From NCBI RefSeq assembly GCF_011617465.1, contig NZ_CP050153.1, forward strand, positions 3,348,001 through 3,412,000: a stretch of 64,000 nt of DNA, given 5' to 3'. Shown piece after piece: positions 54,206-63,300 of the stretch. Made by a program: the position numbers and the translations under genes. Each line of letters opens with the position of its first letter. The first letter of the stretch is position 1. The notes under the pieces are model-generated. The model was given only the letters and a program-made list of their open reading frames with translations, made no database searches and was not told where the DNA came from. This DNA comes from Brevibacterium pigmentatum. Its GTDB lineage: Bacteria; Actinomycetota; Actinomycetes; Actinomycetales; Brevibacteriaceae.

Positions 54206-55756
54206 TCATGATGCGTCCGCCTGCCAGTAGATGCCAGTCCTGGTCGTGTTGTATCGGGTGAGCCAGATGAGACAGCCCTTGGTGGTGACTTCGCTGACTG
54301 AAACACCCTTGACCCACGGTCCGGGAACATTACTGTCGGGTGTCACTGTCATATGCGGAACCGTGTCGAACTCACGGGCGAACGTCACCTGCACGGACGT
54401 GGCCGTGTCGGCAGCAGTGGGCGTGATGTAAGCGTAGCCGCGTTCTTTCTGTCCGATGCGGCGCAGGGTTTCCCCGACGAGGTCGTCGCCGGCTGGTGGG
54501 TTGAACGCGTAGATCGGTGACTGTCGGTAGTAGGCGGACCCGATCGCCTTGCCGAACAGGAGCGAGGGGGTGCCGCCGGGGCCGCGCCACAGTGAGACTC
54601 CTTCGATCTCGTTATAGCCTTCCGGGAAAGTCCCGTCCGGCATTGCCGCGGTCCGGTCAACATCGATCAGTGTCTTCACTCCGGTGTCCCACCGGTATCG
54701 GGTGATCGTGTTCGGTGCGTCGAAACCTGCACCACCTCGAGCCACATACAGGTAATCGTCGATGGACACGTGCCCCTGGTAGGGGTTGACGCCGGTCTGG
54801 GAGTCGTCGGTGATCAGTGTTGCGATGGGCTGGTTACGTCCAGCCTTGTAATCGGAGAGTTTGCGGAGCACGAATCGTTCTCTCGTGGTGGAGACGAATA
54901 CGCGTTCGCAGATCCTGTCGGAGGCCTGGTCGATGGCGAAGTCGACGAGAGTGTTGTCCGCGAAATCGGGGACTTCGGACACCAGCGGGTCATCCCGGAG
55001 GACAGTCGTGCCCGGCTGGTATTGGGCGCGCACCATACGGTTCGTGAACGAGCTGCCGGTGGTGTCGTAGGTCCAGCGGAACCACAGCCATACGTTCGGG
55101 CCGTCGTTCTCGATTGCCACCGTGGAGCCGTGGCCGCCTCCGGCGAAGATGCACTGGTCGAGCATCCGCCCGTCGGGCGCGCACCGGGTTATGTGCAGGT
55201 CAGTGGATGATCCGTTCGCCGGGCCTGCCTGCGCGGCATAGTAGTTCCCGGTCAGGGGGTCGCGGGTCGCTGATTGCAGAACCCTGTTCGACGGGGTGCG
55301 CAACGTGGTCACGTATCGGGGTGAGAGCTTCGTGATGTCGAACCCGAGCTTCGCATCCACTTCCGCTTTCGCCAGATCCGCCTTCACCCCTGAAACGGTT
55401 GCAATATCTTGTGCCTCCTGTGCTGCGGCGAGCGCGGCGGTGGATTTTGATAGTGCGGTGGATGCGGCGGCGAATGCTTCGCGGGCGGGTATGGCCCAGC
55501 GCATGCCGTAGCCGGCGTCGAGGTAGAGGATTTGGTATTGGTCGGAGGCTTGGAAGGCGACTCGTCCTGTTTCGTCGCCTGTGGTGCCGGAGACGACGAC
55601 GCCGGCGAGGGGTGCGCCGTTGGTGTCGTAGAGTTCTGTGACCTGTTGGCCGCCGAGGGCTGACGTGTACACCTTGAGGGCGACGCCGCCGATGACGCTG
55701 CCGTTTGAGTCTGCGGTGACGTCGGCGGGGCTTCCACCGAAAACGTTCAATGCCAT
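54206..55756 (-). CDS. Tail fibre/receptor-binding protein with a probable P68-RBP/TagC-like propeller
   Basis: 516 residues. A short N-terminal baseplate-type domain (about 1-85), a helical linker (about 85-135, FAAASTALSKSTAALAAAQE), a beta-propeller (about 140-430) with LQSATRDPLTGNYYAAQAG, RCAPDGRMLDQCIFAGGGHG and WRGPGGTPSLLFGKA, and a C-terminal strand-rich domain with VTFAREFDTVPHMTV typical of H-type adhesin folds. The propeller resembles those of staphylococcal P68 receptor-binding proteins and of TagC, which bind wall teichoic acid. The family match is by eye. It is at the end of the tail genes, the usual place of the fibre. Confidence 0.7.
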   Translation of the reverse strand: MALNVFGGSPADVTADSNGSVIGGVALKVYTSALGGQQVTELYDTNGAPLAGVVVSGTTGDETGRVAFQASDQYQILYLDAGYGMRWAIPAREAFAAASTALSKSTAALAAAQEAQDIATVSGVKADLAKAEVDAKLGFDITKLSPRYVTTLRTPSNRVLQSATRDPLTGNYYAAQAGPANGSSTDLHITRCAPDGRMLDQCIFAGGGHGSTVAIENDGPNVWLWFRWTYDTTGSSFTNRMVRAQYQPGTTVLRDDPLVSEVPDFADNTLVDFAIDQASDRICERVFVSTTRERFVLRKLSDYKAGRNQPIATLITDDSQTGVNPYQGHVSIDDYLYVARGGAGFDAPNTITRYRWDTGVKTLIDVDRTAAMPDGTFPEGYNEIEGVSLWRGPGGTPSLLFGKAIGSAYYRQSPIYAFNPPAGDDLVGETLRRIGQKERGYAYITPTAADTATSVQVTFAREFDTVPHMTVTPDSNVPGPWVKGVSVSEVTTKGCLIWLTRYNTTRTGIYWQADAS

Positions 55757-55771
55757 GGCTGTGCCCTTCGG

Positions 55772-56386
55772 TTAGTTGTTCCAGGTGGCGGAGAACCAGA
55801 AGTAGTCTCCGGTGCGGATTCGTCCGCTCGTGGTGGCGTCGTAGATGCGGACTGTGCCGTCGTTGCGCAGGGATGCGGCTCCGGAGGTGACGTTGGTTTT
55901 GTAGGTGCCGACGACGAGGAACTCGCCGACGGTTTCTGCGACCTGTGCGGGAACTATGCACACGTCGATGTCGGGGGTGATGTTTCCGGCGTCGGCTGAG
56001 GAGTCGGGTTTCGCGGTGATCATGTCCCCGGTGTAGAGGGCTTTGATTCTCACCTCGGTGGTGTACGTGTTGCGGATTGCGATCGTCGTGTCCGGTTCCC
56101 ACCCGGTGAGGAAGGTGAACCCGGTGCGGTATTCCTGTCGTTCGTACACGGTCCACCAGTCCAGGGGGCCGGGGCCGGTCTTGACCCAGATCTTCTTCGA
56201 TGGCCCGGATACGACCATGGTGGATTCTGGTGCGTCGGCGTATTTCTGGTCGCGGTCGGCTTCGTCGACGGCGGGCAGGACGAGGCGGGGGTCCATGGCC
56301 ATGACGAGTCCCATCATGTCCGCTGCCGCGGCAGGGGCATCCGGGCCAGATGGGTACGGGACTTTCGCGAGTGGTGAGTTCGGCAC
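55772..56386 (-). CDS. Minor tail protein of unknown function
   Basis: 204 residues when started at the GTG 56386, eight bases after AAGGAG. A strand-rich protein with WVKTGPGPLDWWTVYERQEY, FTFLTGWEPDTTIAIRNTYT and FLVVGTYKTNVTSGAASLRN. These patterns suggest a beta-sandwich found in structural phage proteins. A longer frame on the same strand reads through a shadow of the upstream gene and is rejected. It sits between two tail genes and probably belongs to the distal tail or baseplate. Confidence 0.6.
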   Translation of the reverse strand: MPNSPLAKVPYPSGPDAPAAAADMMGLVMAMDPRLVLPAVDEADRDQKYADAPESTMVVSGPSKKIWVKTGPGPLDWWTVYERQEYRTGFTFLTGWEPDTTIAIRNTYTTEVRIKALYTGDMITAKPDSSADAGNITPDIDVCIVPAQVAETVGEFLVVGTYKTNVTSGAASLRNDGTVRIYDATTSGRIRTGDYFWFSATWNN

Positions 56387-56397
56387 GATGGAGCTCC

Positions 56398-57276
56398 TTA
56401 GCTCTTGAAGGTGATCTTGATTTGGCCGCAGCCGGCGGTGGCGATGAGATAGTTCGACTTCCCCGTCCCGGCCCCGATCCCGACACCCCGGGAGGCGCCG
56501 GAGGCGAGGCGTGCTGCTTGTGAGTCTGGGATGGTGATCCACTTGCTGTCGCCCATGCCGAGGCCGGGTCCGTCCCACCGGTTGGAGAGTTTTGGTGTCT
56601 TCGCCGGCGGGGAGGTTTCGTCGTGCAAGGCGAGCTTGGGTCGGACTTTCCCGGACACGCCGTGGTATTTCGAGGTGCGGGCTACCCGGATCTGCATCTT
56701 GTCCACGGTTTTCCCCTGGCAGGCGGATTCGATGCGGGTGCCGTAGGTCCAGATCGACGTGTACGGGTGCGGGTATGAGGGCCATGCGCCCTGAGCCACC
56801 CGAGATCCGTCTTTGCGGCCGCTGCGGTAACCGGCCTGCGAGGACGTGTCGAGAGAGACGGGTTTCGGTCTAGAGGCTTTCGGCGGATCTTCCGGGCCGG
56901 GTGCTGGTCCTTCCCCGGTCTGGACGTAGATTGCGCCGTCTTTGACCCACACAACCGAGGCCTGCGTGTAGCCCGACGGTGCTGGCGTGCCGAACGTCAG
57001 ATCTACAGGGTCGGGGACTTCCACCTCGACGGGGCCACCGATCTTGTCCATGACTCGCCACCCGGCCGAGTGTTGGAGGACGAGGACCACGTCCCCCTCA
57101 GCGCGAGGGTTGTACGCCTGGTTCGCCGACACGTCGTTGATGATCGCTTCACCCCACCGCAGGTTCACTGTCCCCGACTCTTGGAGACTGTCGACGACCA
57201 TGATTTGGTACGGGTTCATCTGCCGTTCGACTTCGGTGCGGACGAGAGCGGCGAGGTCGTTCTCTGCCTCACTCAT
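56398..57276 (-). CDS. Phage tail protein with baseplate-type N-terminus
   Basis: 292 residues from ATG 57276 (AAGGA upstream). An N-terminal region (about 1-95) with VVDSLQESGTVNLRWGEAII and VVLVLQHSAGWRVMDKIGGP resembles OB-fold/needle-like baseplate proteins. A Pro-rich linker follows, then a second domain (about 155-292) with IWTYGTRIESACQGKTVDKM. It overlaps the upstream tail gene by 8 bases, so coupling is likely. Role inferred from position. Confidence 0.6.
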   Translation of the reverse strand: MSEAENDLAALVRTEVERQMNPYQIMVVDSLQESGTVNLRWGEAIINDVSANQAYNPRAEGDVVLVLQHSAGWRVMDKIGGPVEVEVPDPVDLTFGTPAPSGYTQASVVWVKDGAIYVQTGEGPAPGPEDPPKASRPKPVSLDTSSQAGYRSGRKDGSRVAQGAWPSYPHPYTSIWTYGTRIESACQGKTVDKMQIRVARTSKYHGVSGKVRPKLALHDETSPPAKTPKLSNRWDGPGLGMGDSKWITIPDSQAARLASGASRGVGIGAGTGKSNYLIATAGCGQIKITFKS

Positions 57277-58423
57277 CGAAGGTTCCTTCGCCGTAGTCGG
57301 CGTTGTCGCCTTCGATGGTGATGCGCCCACCGGCGGGCGAAGTGGTGGAGCGGGTTTGCATGGACATGGTTCCTCCGGTCAGGGGGAAGGTGATGGAGTC
57401 GATGATGTGGTTCTCCACGGTTTCGTCAGGCATGGTCACGGAGATGACGTCGTCGGGTTCGAGCGCGTAGTTCAACAGGGACGACACGGACACCTTCTGT
57501 TTCAGACCTAGGCGCGGTGCCAGGAGGCCGAGTGCGGTGGTTTGGCACTGTTGCAGGCTGGTGATGAGTTTCGACGTGTAGAACAGCGGCACCGCCCCGA
57601 ACGGCCCCTTGTAATAGGTCGGCGAGACGGGGTCATCGTCGGAGGCGACGGATGGTCCGATGGGTGGTTGCCCGTTCTCGGACGCTCCGGAGGCGACGAT
57701 CTGGTTGTACACCCCGTCGCGGGACAGTGTTTGTTGCGGTTCGACGAGGGCACCACCCGGGCCGGCGGCCAGTTCCCACACTGCAGGGTCCTCGAGTGTG
57801 GGGACGGGAGCTGCGACGAAAGATCCGCGGGAGTCGCAGAACACTCGACCGCCGAGGGACTTGGCAATGGAGGGGTCGCGGGAGCGGCCGTCGATGAGTC
57901 CCCACCGGTCTCGTTCTTCGACGAGCTGCGGAATGTTGGTGTCGCCGAGCCGCCAGGACATGCCGACCTCGGGGAGGACTTCTTTGATGAGTGTGGTGGC
58001 CCAGTATTGACCGGTGCCGATCGCGAGGGTGCGCGGTTGGTGGAACCGTTCGTCTTGCACCTGCGCTTCGAGGGAGAGCCCGTCCAACTGTGCGCGTCCG
58101 GGTCGGAGACCGGCCTGGGAGACTTCTTCGACACGGTACACACCCAACGGAACGGTCTCGATGGTGTGGCGGTCGTAGTGCATGCGCATGAACACGCGAA
58201 TCCGGGCACCGTATGGGGAGAGTGCTCGGCGGCCTATGTCTGCGCCGGAGATGATGAGGCCGCGGGCGGTCCATCGGACTTGCGAGGTGGAGGCGGCGGT
58301 AATGGACCCGTCGTGAAGGGTCAGGTCATGCCACGTGTTTCCGCGGTCGGGTGACCATTGCACGACGGGTTCATACCGAGCCAGGGAAAGTGCTTCGAGC
58401 CACCGTTGGGAGACTGGGAACAC
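57269..58423 (-). CDS. Phage minor tail protein (DUF5047-like)
   Basis: 384 residues. The N-terminal RYEPVVQWSPDRGNTWHDLT and VFMRMHYDRHTIETVPLGVY segments and the later IVASGASENG pattern are typical of the distal tail proteins of actinophages, which form the hub that links tail tube to fibre. Start GTG 58423 follows GGAGG. Stop overlaps the next start by 8 bases. Confidence 0.65.
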   Translation of the reverse strand: MFPVSQRWLEALSLARYEPVVQWSPDRGNTWHDLTLHDGSITAASTSQVRWTARGLIISGADIGRRALSPYGARIRVFMRMHYDRHTIETVPLGVYRVEEVSQAGLRPGRAQLDGLSLEAQVQDERFHQPRTLAIGTGQYWATTLIKEVLPEVGMSWRLGDTNIPQLVEERDRWGLIDGRSRDPSIAKSLGGRVFCDSRGSFVAAPVPTLEDPAVWELAAGPGGALVEPQQTLSRDGVYNQIVASGASENGQPPIGPSVASDDDPVSPTYYKGPFGAVPLFYTSKLITSLQQCQTTALGLLAPRLGLKQKVSVSSLLNYALEPDDVISVTMPDETVENHIIDSITFPLTGGTMSMQTRSTTSPAGGRITIEGDNADYGEGTFDE

Positions 58424-58486
58424 GGGTGCCTCCTTTGAGTCAGATAGATTGAGGTATCACGCGGACTTCAACGACGGGAGAAAACC

Positions 58487-58834
58487 ATGAGCTCGCAACA
58501 GCGTCGATTGCCAGGCAAGTACAAGCGCTTCGTTATCGAGGTCGAGATTGAGGCAGTCGATGCCGAGGCAACGGCCGCTTTCAACACGAGCATGGGTGAA
58601 GGGCTGAACGACCCAGACGACATGGACCTGTCGCAGGGTGAAGATGCTGAGCTCATGCGGGCTGTCGGTGGTGTGGTCAGCCGAGCTCTGGGTGAGCATG
58701 AGGAAGCCGCCGGTTTCCGGCCACTCGGTTCGTCAACGTTCGCTCGTTACGTCGACGATGAGGGCAACTATCTTCCGGTGACTCTTCCTGCCGCAGCTGG
58801 CCGGGGAGACGACGGGACCAGGATCGGCCGGTGA
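58487..58834 (+). CDS. Small plus-strand gene inside the tail operon
   Basis: 115 residues. GGGAGA lies five bases before the ATG. The protein is acidic and polar: KYKRFVIEVEIEAVDAEATA (strand-helix), GLNDPDDMDLSQGEDAELMR and a C-terminal GRGDDGTRIGR. No domain known. It sits opposite to the tail genes, with its own ribosome site, between 57269-58423 and 58849-60303. This is the pattern of a moron or regulator expressed separately from late genes, but the function is unknown. Confidence 0.65.
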   Translation: MSSQQRRLPGKYKRFVIEVEIEAVDAEATAAFNTSMGEGLNDPDDMDLSQGEDAELMRAVGGVVSRALGEHEEAAGFRPLGSSTFARYVDDEGNYLPVTLPAAAGRGDDGTRIGR

Positions 58835-58848
58835 CCTAGTCCCTCCGC

Positions 58849-60303
58849 TTATGGTTCGAGCAGCTTGTTGTATGACTCAACTGTGGCCGCGAGCTGGTCG
58901 TAGGTGGTCCAGTCGCGGGCCACAGTGTCGTACGACAGGCCGGGGATTCGTAGTGGGCTGTCGGTGGTGTCAGGACAGTCGATCTGGATGACATCCCACT
59001 GGTAGCGCCGCCAGGGCCACCCGTCCCAGTGGACGTGTTCGAGGTCGAGTTTCCCGCGGATGAAGTAGAAGTCCGGCAAGCCCGCGCAGGCGGGGAATTG
59101 TGCGAGGACTGGGCCTTCGTCCAACAGGGCCATGAGTTGTTCTTCGACGTCCTTCTCGCGCACGAGGGACCGCAACTGGGTGGTGAACCCTTCGAGCACA
59201 TCCCAGGTCGCGGCGGGGCGGGGTGCGCCGGCGATGCTGGTTGTGTCGACGCGGCCGTCGTAGGACAGGTCTGGTGGTTCGACTTTCAGCAGCATGGCTT
59301 TGTCCGGGTCGGTCACGGGTTTCAACCACGCCCACCCATCAGACAGTGCAGGGATGACTGCGCCGACGTATTCGGACGGAGTGCCTTCGGTGCCGTCGAA
59401 GCGAATGGGCACGGCCCGCCACAGTGTGCCGCCACCGAGTGTGGCTTCGTGGTCGTAAGCGTGCGCGTACCCGCCGGGCGCCCAGGCCGGGTTGCCTGAG
59501 CGGACAACACTGCCGTCCTGCCGTTCAAACCGCACTTTCGCGACCGTCGAGCCATGGCCTGGTACGAACGGTGCCCCGGGAATGTACTCTTCCGAACCTC
59601 CCGATACTGCCCGATACCTCTTGTCGCCTGACGCCGCAGTCGCCCCATCGAAATAGGGGGACAGAGCACCGAGCTCGACCATCTCAGCGTCAAGATCGAG
59701 AGTGTCACCAGCCAGTATTGACGCTGAACGCAGGTACGTCTGGTGCCTGATCGTCGTCGCGTCACCGGTCGCAGTCATCGACAGATGGATGCGGGTCCAC
59801 TGGTTAGCTGGGCAGAACGTCGCGGGGCCGGCTTGCGAGACCGGCCCGACGGCACCAGTGCTGCTGCGAAACTCGCCTTGCGCCTGCATCGTGAGGTCGC
59901 GAGAAGGACGGACATGGATTGAAGCAGTCCAAGTCTCGCCTGCCTTCACGTCGACGCTATGGTCGACATATCGGCCCTTCGCGCCGGTGAGGCTGCCAGT
60001 TGCTGAAAGGCGGAAGAACCACTGGCCGACTGCGCCCTGGCCCTGAGTGCGAGTACCGGTTCCTGGCCAGGAGTATGCAGACCAGCCGTTACCGTTGGAT
60101 TCGAGCGAAGGGTTGCTGACGTGATTTCGCCGCAGAATGGTGTCCGGCACTGCCGGGGTGTCTGGGACCGAGTCATCGAAATCAGCCCGCAGAAGCACCC
60201 CAGCATGCGCCGGATCCACAATCGCCGTCAGCCGCCCATCCGGCGACACCACCGGGTCCACCTCCGGCGGCCAAGCAAACCCCGGATCAACAACAATCGG
60301 CAT
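58849..60303 (-). CDS. Phage tail protein with carbohydrate-binding-like N-terminus
   Basis: 484 residues. After a short N-terminus (about 1-55) a jelly-roll-like segment (about 56-220, RRNHVSNPSLESNGNGWSAY and IHVRPSRDLTMQAQG) recalls carbohydrate-binding modules in actinophage tail proteins. The C-terminal half holds YAHAYDHEATLGGGTLWRAV and WPWRRYQWDVIQIDCPD. Its ATG overlaps the tape-measure stop as TGATG, so coupling is expected. Probably a distal tail/hub protein contacting the wall. Confidence 0.6.
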   Translation of the reverse strand: MPIVVDPGFAWPPEVDPVVSPDGRLTAIVDPAHAGVLLRADFDDSVPDTPAVPDTILRRNHVSNPSLESNGNGWSAYSWPGTGTRTQGQGAVGQWFFRLSATGSLTGAKGRYVDHSVDVKAGETWTASIHVRPSRDLTMQAQGEFRSSTGAVGPVSQAGPATFCPANQWTRIHLSMTATGDATTIRHQTYLRSASILAGDTLDLDAEMVELGALSPYFDGATAASGDKRYRAVSGGSEEYIPGAPFVPGHGSTVAKVRFERQDGSVVRSGNPAWAPGGYAHAYDHEATLGGGTLWRAVPIRFDGTEGTPSEYVGAVIPALSDGWAWLKPVTDPDKAMLLKVEPPDLSYDGRVDTTSIAGAPRPAATWDVLEGFTTQLRSLVREKDVEEQLMALLDEGPVLAQFPACAGLPDFYFIRGKLDLEHVHWDGWPWRRYQWDVIQIDCPDTTDSPLRIPGLSYDTVARDWTTYDQLAATVESYNKLLEP

Positions 60304-63300
60304 CAGTGAGCCCTCCCAGCACCAACAGCAATGCCGCTGACGGTCGTAGAAATATGTGCTTGCATCTGTTTCCCATCCACCACCAACGACACCGGCACAC
60401 CATCCAGAGCCGAGGCGAGCGCCTCGGGTGAGATCTCAGTCGCCTGGGTGATGAGCTTGGCTGAGGCTTCGTCGAGGGCGATGGTCTGTTGCTGCTGTGG
60501 TCGGAGCAGTTGGTTTTCGATGTTGACGGATTGCTGGTGTGGGATGACCTGTTCGCCGCCGCCGAAGTTGACGTATTCCCAGCCGGCCTCGCCGACCTTG
60601 TGCACGCCCTTTCGTGCCGATTTGGTGCCGTTGACGTATCCGCCTCGGCGGTCGTAGGCCTTGGCCAGTGATCCGTACCGTGCGAGGGCGTAGGACATTG
60701 AGGCGACGATGTTGGACATCGGGTCCCAGATGTCCTTGTTGTAGGGTGCGCGGGCATAGGCGCGGAATGTGGGCGGGATGACCTGCATGAGGCCTCGTGA
60801 GGCCATGCCGGCGCGGGCGTTGGAGTCCCAGTTGTTGATCGCTCGCGGGTTGCCGCCGGATTCCTGGTTCATGCGGCGCAGGGTGCGGTTGACGTTGGAG
60901 AGCGGCTGGTTCATGAAGTTCAGCGCCGAGATGACCGTTGGCCGCCACCGCTCCACACCGGCACCACCGGTGTCGCCTTCACCCTCGGCGAAGGTCTTCG
61001 CGTACTCCTTGGCCTGCTTGACTGAGCCGGCGACGACCTTCTCCATGACACCGACGCCGAGCTGCCCGGTGAGGGTGTTCCCGTCGAGCTTCTCGGAGTA
61101 CTTCGCGATGAGTTCCTTGCCCTTGCGGCGTGCGGCCTTCTCGAGTTCCTTGGCGATGTCGCCGGAGTAGGAGATGTCGCCGAGGATTCCTTCGTCCATG
61201 GCACCACCGCCGACGGCCTTGCCTCGGTTGTCGGCGTGGAGGTGGTCAAAGTGCCCGGCTGCTTTCCACAGGACGAATGCCCAGGGGAATGCGGCCTTGA
61301 ACGCGGCCACGTTCGCATCGAAGAACCGAGTTTCGATGGGGTTCTGCCCGCCGGGACCGTAGTTCACATCGATCGCGTCGCCGTTGTAGTGGTGCGAGTT
61401 CGGGGAGTGCCGGCCGACGCGGCCCCAGTGTGGGTGTTCGCCGACGCGGGCGCCGCGCGCCTCCCACCACTTGCCGGCGGAGATGATGCCACCTCCGGCG
61501 TAGCCTTCGTCTCGGAACTGGTGCAACGGTTCACCGCGCAGCGCGGCCGCGTTGACCTTGTGGAGGCGTTCCCTTTCGTAGGGGTCACGCATGGCTTCGG
61601 AGACGTACACGCCTTCACCGGAGCGCATCGGGGTGAGCTGGTCGTCACCGGCCGAGTACGGGGTGAAGCCGGGGAGGATGCCGCCTCGAGCGAAACCGCC
61701 CTTGGGCTTCTTGACTCCGGTGAGCTTCACACCGACGGAGCCGAAGGACTTATTGATCTCCTTCGCGAACGAGTTCAGCACATCAGCAGTGCTGTCGAGG
61801 GAGTTGCCGACGTCGCCGGGAACCTTCTCCATCGTCTTGTCGATGCCGGAACGCAGCCCGGAGAAGTTGGCCTTGCCGCCCTTCTCAATGGCTCCGAACC
61901 CGGTGTCCGTGGTCTTGCCGAGGGTGGACAGCCGCCCGGAGGCGTCCTTGTCCATGTTGCCCATCGTCTTGTCGACCGAGGTGCGCATGTCGCCGACGGT
62001 CTTGCCGGTGTTCGTCTTGATCGACGACCACTCCGAAGACTGGGTGTCCTTCATCGACTTCAGATTCTTCGACTGGTCCGAGGCCATGGTCTCGAGGTTC
62101 TTCACCTGGTTCGAAACCATCCCCGACAAAGCGGTCGACTGAGTGGTGCCCATCGTCGACATCTGAGTCGCAAGATCCAAGCCCATTGCCGAGAGACCAG
62201 TGGTCATGGTGTCCTGCATACCCGTCATCGCGGCCAGAGTGTTCTCCTGCCGGGCCAGCAGAGACGCATCCGTGTCCGCAGTCATCTGCAGGTATGCGGC
62301 CTGTGTGAGGGCCTGCATCGACGTGAGCGCTTCCTCAGTCGTCGCGAGCGTGTCATCCCATGAACCACCAGCAGCGCCCATGTCACCGGCACCCGTGTCG
62401 AACGACCCCGACGAGGCGAGCGCCGAGGTGTCGTCGAGTGTGGTGAAGTCAGTGGCGGAGCTGGTGGTCGGTGCGGTGGCGTAGTCGGTGCTGATGGGGC
62501 CGAACGCGGTCACGGGTGGGACTGCGGCGAGGCCGAGCTTCGCGGCGGTGTCCTGGATGCGGGTGATGCCGTCGAGGAGGCTGTTGTCGAGTCCGTCGAC
62601 GGTGTCGATTCCGCGGGCGTACATGACGGTGGAGGGTGAGTGGATGCCGAGCGCCTTCTTGAGGGCGTTCTCCATGCCCTTGGCGATCTTCGTGATCGTC
62701 TTCTCGACCGTCTTCTGCTGGGATTCGAGTCCCTTCACCAGTCCGGCGGCGGCGTTGACTCCACCTGAGTAGAAGCCTTCGGTGACGTAGGCGCCGGCCT
62801 GGTCGGAGTACTTCGCGATGTCCTTGTACGAGGCGTTGAGGGACTTCACGTCGGAGTCGCCGCCGGCGAGGAGCTCCTGAGCCAGGGTCAGGCCTTCGTC
62901 GATGGAGCCGGCCTGGGCGACTTCCTGCAGGATCGCACCTGAGTAGCCCTTCTTCGCGAGCTGCTTGAGCTTCGATGCGAAGTCCTTGACCTTCGCCGCA
63001 GCAGTCGACGCCGAGGTGCGGATGTGGCCGATACCGGAGGTCTGCTGGAAGTTCCCGTCACCAGTGGAGACGAGCTCGGAGCCGGACTGCAGTTCGAACG
63101 CTTTGCCCTGGATCGACGACGACACAGAGTTCTGGATCTGCTTGAGCTCGTCGAGCTTGTCCTGTGCCTTCTCGGTCTTCTTCTCGAGCCGGTCCAGCGT
63201 GCCGTACAGCGACTTGAGGGACTTCTCGTACTGGCGTGCCTGAATGCCGGCAGTGCGGCGAGCGCCCTTGGATAGGTCTGTGTTGTCGGCGAGGCCCTGC

